Notes under the pieces: generated by a model
Databases searched by the model: none
The model's input: only the letters and a program-made list of their open reading frames with translations
Told to the model about the DNA's origin: nothing
Made by a program: the position numbers and the translations under genes
Origin: Bacteroidales bacterium
Lineage (GTDB): Bacteria; Bacteroidota; Bacteroidia; Bacteroidales; PUMT01
Assembly: GCA_007132715.1 (NCBI GenBank)
Contig: SLOE01000014.1
Span: forward strand, 1-59,866
Length of the DNA stretch: 59,866 nucleotides
Direction: 5' to 3'
In this document: one piece after another, positions 49,036-59,317 of the stretch
How the letters are laid out: each line of letters opens with the position of its first letter
How positions within the stretch are numbered: the stretch's first letter is position 1

Positions 49036-49536
49036 ATGGGCTTGAAAATAGCATGTTTATCTGATACACATGGTTATTTGGACAACAGGCTGAAAGATTT
49101 TATCCGGGGTTGTGATGAGATCTGGCATGCCGGTGATATAGGCAGTACCGGGGTTGCAGAAGAACTCTCCTCCATAAAACCTCTGAAAGCTGTACACGGC
49201 AACATTGATGGTCCTGATATTCGTGCTTTATACCCTGAACATCAAAGGTTCAATGCCGGCGGTCTTGATGTGTGGATCACCCACATCGGTGGCTACCCGG
49301 GAAGGTATGACAGGTCGGTAGTTCCGGCTATATTTGAATCTCCTCCCGGACTGTTTATTTGCGGACACTCACACATTCTGAAGGTTATTAATGACAGTAA
49401 GCTTGGATTGCTTCATATCAATCCGGGTGCTGCCGGAAGAGCAGGTGTCCATACAGTGCAGACAGCTGTCCGTTTTGTGATAGAGGGGGGAGCTGTAAAG
49501 GACCTGGAGGTTGCTGAGCTTGAACGGAAGCGGTGA
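49036..49536 (+). CDS. YfcE/MJ0936-family metallophosphoesterase
   Basis: MGLKIACLSDTHGYLD, EIWHAGDIG, VHGNIDG, FICGHSHILKV; start set at ATG 49036 rather than 48955. Confidence 0.92.
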   Translation: MGLKIACLSDTHGYLDNRLKDFIRGCDEIWHAGDIGSTGVAEELSSIKPLKAVHGNIDGPDIRALYPEHQRFNAGGLDVWITHIGGYPGRYDRSVVPAIFESPPGLFICGHSHILKVINDSKLGLLHINPGAAGRAGVHTVQTAVRFVIEGGAVKDLEVAELERKR

Positions 49537-49543
49537 ATCCGGG

Positions 49544-52500
49544 TCAGAGAGGCTCTTCTTCAGTTTTCTCTTCCGGGATTTCGATCTCTTCATCGGGGTC
49601 AATCTCTTCATCGGGTATTTCGATCTCGTCATCAGGTATAAACATCGTCTCTCCTTCGAGATGCTGCCTGTAAACCCTGAAAAACTGTTCCATCCTGGTG
49701 TCTGTCGCAAGCATATAGATAAACCTTGTCTCCCTTGCAGATACACTCATCCTTCTGTGCCTGAGCGGAGTCTCTCTGATAATTGTAACATAATCACTGT
49801 TTGAAGAGAAGGTCTGCATGGTCCCCCTTGTGTATCCAAAATAGTACCAGTTTCTATCATCAAATTCTATGTAGAAGTCCGCCATATCACCTGATCTTCT
49901 CTTGGTTATCTCCAGGTACCCATTAAAAAATTTATTGACCGGCATACCCCCTATGCTTGCTATGCCTATGGGACCATGTGAACGGTAGGAACGGCTTTCC
50001 TTGTTCCATACCAGGTTTATGTGTGAAAGCACGAATGTATTATTCAGATCAGCGGGTTTTCTGTCAGTTCTTCCCGTCCTTTTATTATTACCGTTATTTG
50101 TCAGTGAGCCGGCTTTTTCATCGCCCAGTATCCACCTCAGGCCACGCTCATAATAGTAGGATTTGGGGTCAACCGGTTCTCCCGCAATACTGTCGGCTGC
50201 CTTCGAGATAAGCGCCAGGGCCTCTCCGGAAAGGAAGAAATCCATTGTCAGTACTCCCTCAAGCGTGGTCTCGTTCGGCTCAACCTCGTTTCGCGCATGA
50301 CCCGTCATATTGATCTTCAGTTGGCCCAGGTCCACTCCCAATTCGAGGGGACCTTCCCCATGTATTATACATCCTTCGGGGTCAAGTCTCAGGATTTTTG
50401 CCATTGCAGCCGGATCTTTGTGCCTTTCCAGTGACGTGATAACATATTCTCCCTGGTTAATGTCATATTTCATATAACCGTTTGCCGTTATTATGAGCTG
50501 GTCAGACCAGCTTCTCCTGGATGTGAAGAACGCAGGATAGATATGAACGGAGTCGGTAGCAACAAATATCCCTGAGTATATCCTCTCTCTTTCCGGCGAT
50601 AAGGTTTGTTCAGTTACAGGTATGAGAACCTCAACAGGGTCAATAATATTGCTGAATGAGATCCGTTGATCTCCCAACCGGCTGCAGTCGTGCAGTATCC
50701 TGGTGCTGCCGCTGAAGTTAAGGAAACGCCTTGAAGCATTCAGCCCGGCTGTCCCCGTATACTCAAAACGGGGACTCAGCATAAAGTCATCACCATACCG
50801 GATATGGCCTGTAGCAACTGTAACAGTATCACTGTCAACGAATATAGTATCAAAAAGTATCGTATGAATATTGTCCCGTTCGTCTCTGTAGTCATAGTAT
50901 CCCGAACCGGAATAGCTGTACTTGCCTTCAATCTGAACAGTGGCATTGTAGATGTCGTGATACAGGTTTTCCCTGCTGGCGCTGATACTTCCGTTTCTTA
51001 AGGGGAATATGCGACCTCCCTCACCGATAACAAGTGATTCCTCAGCCGGGTATATGGTAGCGTCGGCGACTTCAAGATATTCGACACCGCCGGCATGAAG
51101 AAGTTCGTTCCGGTAATCCATAACCGCATGGGGCGAGTAGAAATCGAGAGAATCCTGTCCCCGAACCGTCGATATGTACCTTGCACCCCGGCGTCCGGAT
51201 TCGGGGCAGGTCTGCCCGGACAAAAGGTCAAACCTCTGTCCGGCCATATTCCATTCCATGGAAACCGGGTTTGATACATATCCGCTCAGAGGCAGCGAGA
51301 CCATTTCTGTTTCAGGTGATATCCTGAACTGACCGCTTCCTGAGCGCAGGTCAACCCGGCTGCTGATCTTTTCGGCAGCAATAGAAACAGGCCTGCCGGT
51401 CATTTGCAATTCCAGGTTACTGGTGTCGGCGCTGAATGATTCTGAACTGAAGTCAAATTCATCTGAAGAGATCCTGGCATTTTGAATGTCTATCATACCC
51501 GCACCTTCGAGCCCCCCGCTTCCAAGCAACAGTTGTCCGTCAAACTGTGCACGGTCGTCGAAAAAGCTGAAGCCGGAATCAACAGGTCCTATTGCCATTA
51601 CATCTTCGTATGGCTGCCAGGTTATTGAATTGCCAGAAGATCTGACGTCCGGGAATTCTATCCCCGCTGTCTGCCTGGTTATCCGGAACTCATCAGCCTG
51701 CACACTCATTGAATCGGGAAAGAAAATGAATCCGGGTGAACGTATCTCGGCAGTCAGGTACTCCAGCCTGCCCATACCTTCCAGTCCTCTTTTGCTCAGA
51801 TGGATGTCGTTATAGAATGTACCTTTATTGCCGTATGCTGAGATCCCCTCACGCCGGGTTGAGTAATTCATGCCGAGGGAGTAGTCCTCCTGGAGGGAAA
51901 GCTGGCCCTCCAGATCGGGGAAGATGCCTGCAGAAACCAGTTTTCCGCTGAACCTCATATTCTCATTCCTGTAGGTGTTGAGACTGTCCATCTGGAACGG
52001 TTCCAGTTCAAAGTAGAAGTGGTCGGATTTATATACACCCGCGTGTATCTCAGGATCTTCGAAGAATACGTAGGAATTTCCTGCTGAGGTGAACCTGGGG
52101 TATTCAGGCATGTCTACCCGTCCGGATTTGTTGAATGGCCTGTCTATGACCAGTTCACCCGTGACGTTCCTGATGATGTTATATACCTCAGTAAGCAGAA
52201 ACCTCCCATATTCATCCCTTTCATCAAGCCATGCACGGAGCCTTATGGAATCAACATTCTGCAGGTTTATGCTGTAGCCGGCATAGTCAAATGCATAATT
52301 GGTGCCAAAGAAGGATAGATTTCCGGCATTTATGGTTCCATCAAAGTTGAAGTTCCTGTGCCTCTTAAGCGTAAGTGTGCTGTTTAATGGAAGGATGTCT
52401 ACATTTTTGGTGTTGCTTATAGAAACACGTGGGATGCCATTGATTTTAAGGTCGTTGTTGGTCAAATCAAGTATTGCATTATCTACCGGTGCCCGTGTTC

Positions 52501-54091
52501 GCGATTCAAAACTGATAATATCGTAGTCTATCCTCCTTGCATTGGCCTGGAGGTAGTGGTTCAGACGCTCTCTTACCCTTACGATATCAGTTTCTGTATC
52601 ATAATAGATAAAACCCTGGCGTGAAAGATCAAGCAGGTGGCGCCTTACCTGGGGCAGAGGCCGGCGGAGGAACCTGGCATATTCTTCGGCCGGTATATCT
52701 TCATAACCGTAGCTTGTGCCGAAACTTCTGAGGTTTGCAAGTGGGTGTCTCTGCTCCATTCCCTGGAGCTGCAGAAATTCATTCCTGTCGAAGTAGCTTG
52801 CCGATCTGAAGCTGGCATTCCCCAGTGAACCGGCCCTGGGCATGGTAAATACCACCTCGGGGCTGTCAATGTTCCATATAAGCTGGGAGAAGCTCATGTC
52901 AACCTGGTGAAAATGGTTGTACCACGGGCTCTGCGATATTATTTTCTGATTCTGGCTGACGGACAGTTCCCTGCTGTTATCAATATAATTGATCTGCATA
53001 TCGGGATGGAAAACAGAATCGTTCTCGATAAAGAACAGTATGCTTGCACTGACCGATGTCATGCCCTGGGGCCTGAAAACAAAACTCAGAGACTCTGCTG
53101 TAAGCCATCGTTCACCGTTATAGTGGAAATGTACCCTGGCATTTTCCGTTTCACTGCCTGACCCGATCAGCCTGGCGCCTCTCATGCTCAGGCCTCCTTC
53201 GTAATCGACCCCTGAATAAATACCGTTTATAACCAGCTCCTGCCTGTGCGATACAAACCTTGGATAGCCCGCATCATCCCTGTTGCTTGTAGTCATGAGC
53301 CTGTCTGTTAACCTTCCGCTCATGGGGGTGCTCAGGTAGCGGTTATACCTGAAACTTGCTGAATCGGCAGTATATTCACTTCTGCTGAGGTCTATAGTGT
53401 AAGGCCCAAGCATAGCCATGGCTTCTTCTGCATCCAGTCCGGCCCGCTCCCAGGTAACACGTCCACCGGTCCCTTTCCATACTTTTTCCCGGGGATAATA
53501 CACTCCGCCTGTACCGGAAATTCTCATTGTATCAATATGGTTGAATGCCATCAGGTCAGTGTTGCCGAAAAGGATTCTCAGTGTATCGTCATAGACCAGC
53601 CTGTAATCTTTACTGGTGGCCTTCCATGACAGGGCGCCTGACCTGAACAGCCGGCTTTCGGAAATGAACCAGCCTGAGGAGACCAGAAACTCATTTATAG
53701 CTGACAGTGCAACATTATCACTTCCGGCCATACCGGAAAAAGCCTGCTGCCAGATCCTGAAATTGGCCAGGTCATAGTCACTGAAAAGAATAATTGTTTC
53801 GATAAAAGTGTACATATGGGGCACGGGTCTTGCATTTCGTGACCTGAGCATGCCCGAGGTGGTGATGATGAATTCCTTTTCCGGCCGGGCAAATGCTGCA
53901 GAATCCCACAACCTGATAAAATGTTCCAGCCTGGTATTTTGTTCCCCGCTCAGGTTCCTGCCCATGAAATCCCTCAGCTCAGAGGTGTATATGTCAGGAT
54001 CTTCCGAGAATGAACGGTTGTTCTGTGGCCATGCCGAGCCGGTCATGATAACGAAAATCAGAAGTGATGCAAAAAGCGTTTTTGTCCCCAT
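49544..54091 (-). CDS. Large conserved hypothetical exported protein (1515 aa) with acidic repeat C-terminus
   Basis: Signal peptide MGTKTLFASLLIFVIMTGSAWPQ; uninterrupted 4.5-kb ORF; C-term DDEIEIPDEEIDPDEEIEIPEEKTEEEPL. Confidence 0.88.
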   Translation of the reverse strand: MGTKTLFASLLIFVIMTGSAWPQNNRSFSEDPDIYTSELRDFMGRNLSGEQNTRLEHFIRLWDSAAFARPEKEFIITTSGMLRSRNARPVPHMYTFIETIILFSDYDLANFRIWQQAFSGMAGSDNVALSAINEFLVSSGWFISESRLFRSGALSWKATSKDYRLVYDDTLRILFGNTDLMAFNHIDTMRISGTGGVYYPREKVWKGTGGRVTWERAGLDAEEAMAMLGPYTIDLSRSEYTADSASFRYNRYLSTPMSGRLTDRLMTTSNRDDAGYPRFVSHRQELVINGIYSGVDYEGGLSMRGARLIGSGSETENARVHFHYNGERWLTAESLSFVFRPQGMTSVSASILFFIENDSVFHPDMQINYIDNSRELSVSQNQKIISQSPWYNHFHQVDMSFSQLIWNIDSPEVVFTMPRAGSLGNASFRSASYFDRNEFLQLQGMEQRHPLANLRSFGTSYGYEDIPAEEYARFLRRPLPQVRRHLLDLSRQGFIYYDTETDIVRVRERLNHYLQANARRIDYDIISFESRTRAPVDNAILDLTNNDLKINGIPRVSISNTKNVDILPLNSTLTLKRHRNFNFDGTINAGNLSFFGTNYAFDYAGYSINLQNVDSIRLRAWLDERDEYGRFLLTEVYNIIRNVTGELVIDRPFNKSGRVDMPEYPRFTSAGNSYVFFEDPEIHAGVYKSDHFYFELEPFQMDSLNTYRNENMRFSGKLVSAGIFPDLEGQLSLQEDYSLGMNYSTRREGISAYGNKGTFYNDIHLSKRGLEGMGRLEYLTAEIRSPGFIFFPDSMSVQADEFRITRQTAGIEFPDVRSSGNSITWQPYEDVMAIGPVDSGFSFFDDRAQFDGQLLLGSGGLEGAGMIDIQNARISSDEFDFSSESFSADTSNLELQMTGRPVSIAAEKISSRVDLRSGSGQFRISPETEMVSLPLSGYVSNPVSMEWNMAGQRFDLLSGQTCPESGRRGARYISTVRGQDSLDFYSPHAVMDYRNELLHAGGVEYLEVADATIYPAEESLVIGEGGRIFPLRNGSISASRENLYHDIYNATVQIEGKYSYSGSGYYDYRDERDNIHTILFDTIFVDSDTVTVATGHIRYGDDFMLSPRFEYTGTAGLNASRRFLNFSGSTRILHDCSRLGDQRISFSNIIDPVEVLIPVTEQTLSPERERIYSGIFVATDSVHIYPAFFTSRRSWSDQLIITANGYMKYDINQGEYVITSLERHKDPAAMAKILRLDPEGCIIHGEGPLELGVDLGQLKINMTGHARNEVEPNETTLEGVLTMDFFLSGEALALISKAADSIAGEPVDPKSYYYERGLRWILGDEKAGSLTNNGNNKRTGRTDRKPADLNNTFVLSHINLVWNKESRSYRSHGPIGIASIGGMPVNKFFNGYLEITKRRSGDMADFYIEFDDRNWYYFGYTRGTMQTFSSNSDYVTIIRETPLRHRRMSVSARETRFIYMLATDTRMEQFFRVYRQHLEGETMFIPDDEIEIPDEEIDPDEEIEIPEEKTEEEPL

Positions 54092-54251
54092 GATCCGCGT
54101 CAGTCATGTTTAACAAACAGAATGGCAACAAGCAATTCCCGAAGACCATTCCTTTCCGTGGAAGGGTGAAAAAGCAGCTCAATATGTCCGGATCTGTTCA
54201 TGCACACAGTCAAGATAAAAAAAACAATGCTGCAGCGAAGCGGTTCCAAAT

Positions 54252-54290
54252 TTAATAAAAAAACGTCTCCCGGCATGCAGGAGACGTTTG
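54252..54290 (-). terminator. Rho-independent terminator (possibly bidirectional) downstream of tpiA
   Basis: AAACGTCTCC-N9-GGAGACGTTT with A-tract on the left (T-tract on the minus strand) and a T-rich right flank. Confidence 0.85.
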
Positions 54291-54351
54291 TATTTTTTGC
54301 ATAACTCCCGCAATATACTCTGGGGTTATACAATATACGGGTGAAAATGTT

Positions 54352-55107
54352 TCAAAATGAACGGGCTATTGCAAGGAAGTCTTCTGCCTTGAGCGAGGCT
54401 CCGCCAATAAGTCCCCCGTCAACATCCTCCTTGGAGAATATCTCTTTGGCATTTGACGGTTTGCAACTGCCTCCGTACAAAATGACCGCCTGATCTGCTG
54501 CACTGTCATCGTATAGCTCTCTTAAAAGATCTCTTATAAAGAGGTGCATCTCCTGTGCCTGTTCAGGGGTTGCCGTTTTCCCTGTGCCAATGGCCCATAC
54601 TGGTTCATAGGCTATTATAATGTCACTGAAATCATCCCTGGTAATACCGTTCAGACCCGACACGATATGTTTTTTAACGACATCTTTGTGGATGTTCTTC
54701 TCGCGTTCTTCAAGATTCTCACCGCAGCAGAAAATAGGTTTAAGCTTGTTTTCCAGCGCTATACTGACCTTTCTGTTTAGTTCTTCATCTGTTTCATTGA
54801 AAAGAGATCTTCTTTCGGAATGTCCTATAATAACATATTCTGCACCAGCCGATGCAATCATCGCAGCAGATACTTCGCCGGTGAATGCACCCGAATTTTC
54901 AGGAGCACAGTTCTGGGCTGCAAGTCCGATTCCCGCCGGCAGTATCTCCCTTATCGTCATAAGGTGGGTGAAAGGAGGTGCAATTATAAGCGAGACCCCT
55001 TCAGGAAGTCCCTTCCCGGCATCACTGGCAACATCTTTTGCCAGTCCAGTCCCCTCATTCAGGGATGTGTTCATTTTCCAGTTTCCTGCAACAATTTTCT
55101 TTCTCAT
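54352..55107 (-). CDS. tpiA: Triosephosphate isomerase
   Basis: KIVAGNWKMNTSL, YVIIGHSERRSLFNETDE, AYEPVWAIGTGKTATPEQAQE, LYGGSCKPSNAKE, GGLIGGASLK. Confidence 0.98.
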   Translation of the reverse strand: MRKKIVAGNWKMNTSLNEGTGLAKDVASDAGKGLPEGVSLIIAPPFTHLMTIREILPAGIGLAAQNCAPENSGAFTGEVSAAMIASAGAEYVIIGHSERRSLFNETDEELNRKVSIALENKLKPIFCCGENLEEREKNIHKDVVKKHIVSGLNGITRDDFSDIIIAYEPVWAIGTGKTATPEQAQEMHLFIRDLLRELYDDSAADQAVILYGGSCKPSNAKEIFSKEDVDGGLIGGASLKAEDFLAIARSF

Positions 55108-55249
55108 AGTAATGGTTTTTCTGTTTATAATTGGATTAACTCACTGATCTGATAATTTGCTTCCATTGTGGGCAAAGGTTAACCAGCTTCCCGGCCAGCC
55201 GGTTTTTTTTGATTCTCATGATTATCCCGGCCGCCAGCTCACAGCTGAT

Positions 55250-56539
55250 TCAGCCCTGGTTTTCTGGTTCAATACCCATTTTGTTAAGGGAACACCTGAT
55301 CATTCTGATTATTGCAATCAACAGCAGTAATGCCATCAGGTATCCGAGGGAAACCGTGTTGTTTTGTGCCTGTTGCCGGTCGTTCATCGCGAATGACAGC
55401 AAATTCTCCTTCAGATCTGCCGTACCGGGGATATTCCTGTGGTGCCATTTTCCTATGATTGTTCCCTCTTTCAGGAGAATAAGTCCGGGATTGCTTCTTA
55501 CAATTGTTTTAAGTGTGATCTCATCACCATGGTAAAAATCCCATCCCGCACCCGTTTTATCCCGGTAATCATCAATCTGGGAAAGCGGGCTTGCTGTCAG
55601 TCCGATAAAGCTGGCACCATGGCCGGCCGACCATTCAGCAAGCCTCTTTATGGCCGGGACGTTTTTCAGGGAACTCCCTGCAAGGTTATAGGAAACCAGT
55701 ATAAAGGTGTATCCCTGATCGTGAAGGATATCCCATGTATGATCAGCTCCGTCGGCGACCGCTTCAATAAAGAAATTGGTAATGGGCGGTTCGTAACCTT
55801 TGCTAATAAGAGTGCTTTCAGTTCTTACCCATTCCCACTCGGGACCGGGCAGGTCGTCTACAGGGAAAGCCCTGGTCTCGCCGTCTTTGCGGTAATACAG
55901 CGTAATTTCGTATTCGTCGGCAGGTGCATCGGGAGGGATGCTCATATATTCCTCTATATCAGCTCCAACGTGGTAAGGCCTGTAATCTATCACCGGAAGG
56001 TTCAGGTATGACCATGCAAAGATGGCAAGAATACCGGCAAGGAATGCCGCGACAGTTATCCATTCTGCCAGAGGTTTGGTGAAAAACGGCCTGAACTCTC
56101 TGCGCCTGATGAATATGTAAATGACAAAAACCATCAATACCGCGTTTTTCCAAAATGTCTCCCAGTTGGTGAGTAGGATCGCGTCGCCGAAACATCCGCA
56201 GTCCGCTACCGGGTCGGTAATGGCAATGAACAGTGTAAGAATGGTGAAGAAGCCCATGAATAAAAGCAGGGCCCAGGAAGCCAGGACAAGATGCACACCC
56301 GCAACGAGAGCCACCCCGATAAGCATTTCTGCGGCCGACAGGGCAACAGACATGGGCAGTGCCAACGGCTCCAGGAACTCAATATTGAATGCAACGAAAT
56401 AATCTGTGAACTTATATGCTGAGCCCAGGGGGTCGATCCCTTTGACAAAACCGGAGTAAATGAAAACAATACCGGCAAGAAGCCTCGAGAAATTCAGCAG
56501 CACCGGATTAAATCTTTTAACGGGTATGGCGGAAGACAT
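55250..56539 (-). CDS. DoxX/MauE-type membrane protein with C-terminal thioredoxin-like domain (BT_3928-like family)
   Basis: N-terminal TM helices with FSRLLAGIVFIYSGFVKGIDPLGSAYKFTDYF and DPVADCGCFGDAI; C-terminal Trx-fold-like segment YTFILVSYNLAGSS...PGLILLKEGTIIGKWHHRNIP. Confidence 0.85.
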   Translation of the reverse strand: MSSAIPVKRFNPVLLNFSRLLAGIVFIYSGFVKGIDPLGSAYKFTDYFVAFNIEFLEPLALPMSVALSAAEMLIGVALVAGVHLVLASWALLLFMGFFTILTLFIAITDPVADCGCFGDAILLTNWETFWKNAVLMVFVIYIFIRRREFRPFFTKPLAEWITVAAFLAGILAIFAWSYLNLPVIDYRPYHVGADIEEYMSIPPDAPADEYEITLYYRKDGETRAFPVDDLPGPEWEWVRTESTLISKGYEPPITNFFIEAVADGADHTWDILHDQGYTFILVSYNLAGSSLKNVPAIKRLAEWSAGHGASFIGLTASPLSQIDDYRDKTGAGWDFYHGDEITLKTIVRSNPGLILLKEGTIIGKWHHRNIPGTADLKENLLSFAMNDRQQAQNNTVSLGYLMALLLLIAIIRMIRCSLNKMGIEPENQG

Positions 56540-56596
56540 ATCAACAGGGTTATTTAATCAGGACGTAAAAATATAATTTATGTGCATCATAATCAA

Positions 56597-57286
56597 TCAC
56601 ACAATGATGTTTTCATTTCTCAGCAGTTCGAGTATCCTTTCAAAGATCATTTCCTGCCGGAGCATTACCATATTTTCGTCATGGCAGGGTATCAGCATGA
56701 CTGAAGGATCTGTTTCTGACTGGATGGTGTAGACCTGTCTTACCTTCTCCTGGAAGTCCAGATCGGCTTCGTGGATATCGGTTTTGCCGCCGAGGTAGGC
56801 TCGTTCATCGCCGCTCCTGCTTTTGCCCAGGTTATGCATGGTAAACTCGAAGGGCACATCGAGAAAAATGTTCAGGTCAGGACGCGGAATCCCGTATTTG
56901 CCGAATTCAAGGCAGGTGATCCATTCGGCCAGTTGTTTTTTATCTACGCTGGTTTTCAGCTTGGCGCACTGATATGCAATGTTTGAAACCACATACCTGT
57001 CGGCTACCAGCAGCTTGCCATCTGAGAGCCACTCAAGCATCTCCTCTTTTGCATCGTGCCTGTCGGCTGCATACAGCAGGGCTACCAGGTAAGGATTGAC
57101 ATCTCCTATTTTTCCAAGGTCACCACGAAGGAACATGGATATCAGCTGGCCGAAGATCCCTGTCTCAGTACGCGGAAAGTGAATAAACCTGTATTCCGTT
57201 CCCTTATTGTCAAGATATTCACGCAAAAGCCTTACCTGGGTCGATTTTCCCGATCCGTCGAGCCCCTCAATAACCAGAAACGCCAT
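56597..57286 (-). CDS. tmk: Thymidylate kinase
   Basis: FLVIEGLDGSGKSTQVRLLREYL, LLVADRYVVSNIAYQ, DLNIFLDVPFE. Confidence 0.9.
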   Translation of the reverse strand: MAFLVIEGLDGSGKSTQVRLLREYLDNKGTEYRFIHFPRTETGIFGQLISMFLRGDLGKIGDVNPYLVALLYAADRHDAKEEMLEWLSDGKLLVADRYVVSNIAYQCAKLKTSVDKKQLAEWITCLEFGKYGIPRPDLNIFLDVPFEFTMHNLGKSRSGDERAYLGGKTDIHEADLDFQEKVRQVYTIQSETDPSVMLIPCHDENMVMLRQEMIFERILELLRNENIIV

Positions 57287-57374
57287 TATATTTCATCTTT
57301 TAATTACATTTTTTGCACAGGTCGGCTGATTGCCGGCCCCCCTGCAAAAATGAAAAAAAAAACCGAGAAGTTTG

Positions 57375-57412
57375 CTGATAGTTCCGCTCTCCTTAAGGTG
57401 AGCGGAAGTCAG
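57375..57412. other. Intergenic imperfect hairpin between tmk and folP
   Basis: CTGA-tag-TTCCGCTC...TTAA...GAGCGGAA-g-TCAG, inner 8-bp stem perfect. Confidence 0.6.
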
Positions 57413-57559
57413 TAACCGGTTGCACCGGGTAACCTGCCGGGTTAATTCCCTGAACACCTATGCAATATCAATGTTGCTCAACAACAAACGATGAATAAGG
57501 ATTTTGCAGTAATGTTTAAGATTGGAAAATGTCATTTATATTTGTTTTAAAGTTAAAGG

Positions 57560-58432
57560 GTGACTATGGAACCGAAAAATACGATCAGAAGTATATGTGT
57601 GAGGGGCAGGCTCCTTGACTTTTCTGTGCCGGCAGTTATGGGGATTATCAATTATACGCCCGATTCATTTTATGATGGGGGAAAGTACAGTGACCCAAAC
57701 GCCGTTGCCGGTCATGCAGTCCGTTTGGCAGAAGAGGGCGCCGATATCATAGATGTGGGAGCTGTTTCAACCAGGCCAGGGTCATCGGGGATCTCCGAAA
57801 AGGAAGAGACCGGAAGACTCTCAGAGGCCATAGGGGCAATCAGAAAAGTGTTGCCTGAAGTTATACTTTCGGTCGACACATGGAGGTCTGGTACAGCTGC
57901 ATCAATGATTCGTGATTACGGTGCCGACATTATCAATGATATATCAGCAGGCAGGATGGATGACAGGATGCTGGAGACTGCCGGCAAACTGAAGGTTCCG
58001 TATATTGCAATGCATATGCAGGGAACCCCGGTTACCATGCAGGATAATCCTGTTTACGATGATGTTATTAACGATATAATACTCTTTTTTTCAGAAAGGA
58101 TCAGGATAATGCGGGATGCCGGCATAGACGACATCATCATAGATCCTGGATTTGGTTTCGGCAAGACTGTTGATCACAACTATGAAATTGCTGCAAGGCT
58201 GAGGGAGTTACATATGCTGGAGCTTCCCGTATTGGCCGGTTTTTCAAGAAAGTCGATGATCTATAAGGTTCTCGGGAGCGGTCCCGGTCAGGCTCTCGGA
58301 GGAACCATTGCCCTGAATACCGTTGCAGTTATGAACGGAGCTCATATTCTGAGGGTGCATGATGTCAGCGAAGCAAGGGATACGATAGAGGTGGCAATGC
58401 GACTAAAAAGGGTACTTGAAAAGAATAAGTGA
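57560..58432 (+). CDS. folP: Dihydropteroate synthase
   Basis: VMGIINYTPDSFYDGGKY, GADIIDVGAVSTRPGSS, IDPGFGFGKTVDHNYEIAARL, VLAGFSRKSMI. ORF track begins upstream of the conserved core. Confidence 0.97.
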   Translation: MTMEPKNTIRSICVRGRLLDFSVPAVMGIINYTPDSFYDGGKYSDPNAVAGHAVRLAEEGADIIDVGAVSTRPGSSGISEKEETGRLSEAIGAIRKVLPEVILSVDTWRSGTAASMIRDYGADIINDISAGRMDDRMLETAGKLKVPYIAMHMQGTPVTMQDNPVYDDVINDIILFFSERIRIMRDAGIDDIIIDPGFGFGKTVDHNYEIAARLRELHMLELPVLAGFSRKSMIYKVLGSGPGQALGGTIALNTVAVMNGAHILRVHDVSEARDTIEVAMRLKRVLEKNK

Positions 58433-58508
58433 ATAATTACCATGTTTCCGGGTTTGATTTGTCAGTAAAAATGGAGATTTTTGTAAATTCAGTGAAATCT
58501 GTTACCGG

Positions 58509-59315
58509 ATGACCAGCCTTTTCATAAGTATAAGAATACTTGATGTTTTTGACATTATTATTACTGCTTTTCTGTTCTACCAGGTGTACCGACTTATCAA
58601 GGGTACGATAGCCATAAATATATTCATAGGTATATTTTCCGTGTATCTCCTCTGGTTACTGGTAAGGGCGCTCAATATGCAGTTGCTTGGATCGATTCTG
58701 GGCCAGTTCATCGGGGTAGGGGTCATTGCCCTTATTATAGTATTTCAGCAGGAGATCCGGAGATTCCTGATACTTATAGGTACCAGGTATATATCCAACC
58801 GTGTATTTTCCATTGAAAAACTTTTTACCTCGGTTAGCGGAAGCAGGCCGAGGATCAGGATCAAATCGCTTATTAAGGCATTCAAAAATCTTTCTGTATC
58901 CAAAACCGGCGCACTGGTTGTAATTGCAAGGAGTTCAGAGCTGGAGACCTATTCGCAGACAGGTGACACTCTCAATGCTGTAACCTCAAGCCGTCTTCTC
59001 GAGAGTATTTTCTGCAGGGAGAGCCCTCTTCATGACGGCGCAGTGATAATTGTGGGGGACAAGATCCGGTCTGCCCGGTGTGTTCTTCCGGTGTCAGAGA
59101 ATATTAACCTCCCGCCGGAATTTGGAATGAGACACAGGGCGGCCCTGGGGATGTCGGAGCAGACCGATGCTGCCGTTGTGGTTGTTTCAGAGGAGACGGG
59201 AAGGATATCAGTTGCAGACGGGGGACAGCTTATCCCCGGTATGACACTGAGAGATGTTTCCGAATACCTGGAAAAGGAATTCATTCATGATCCGTATGTG
59301 GGTGAATTTACCTGA
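58509..59315 (+). CDS. cdaA: Diadenylate cyclase (c-di-AMP synthase)
   Basis: N-terminal TM helices; IFCRESPLHDGAVIIVGDKIRSARCVLPVSE and GMRHRAALGMSEQTDAAVVVVSEETGRIS (DGA and RHR motifs of the DAC domain). Confidence 0.97.
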   Translation: MTSLFISIRILDVFDIIITAFLFYQVYRLIKGTIAINIFIGIFSVYLLWLLVRALNMQLLGSILGQFIGVGVIALIIVFQQEIRRFLILIGTRYISNRVFSIEKLFTSVSGSRPRIRIKSLIKAFKNLSVSKTGALVVIARSSELETYSQTGDTLNAVTSSRLLESIFCRESPLHDGAVIIVGDKIRSARCVLPVSENINLPPEFGMRHRAALGMSEQTDAAVVVVSEETGRISVADGGQLIPGMTLRDVSEYLEKEFIHDPYVGEFT

Positions 59316-59317
59316 TA

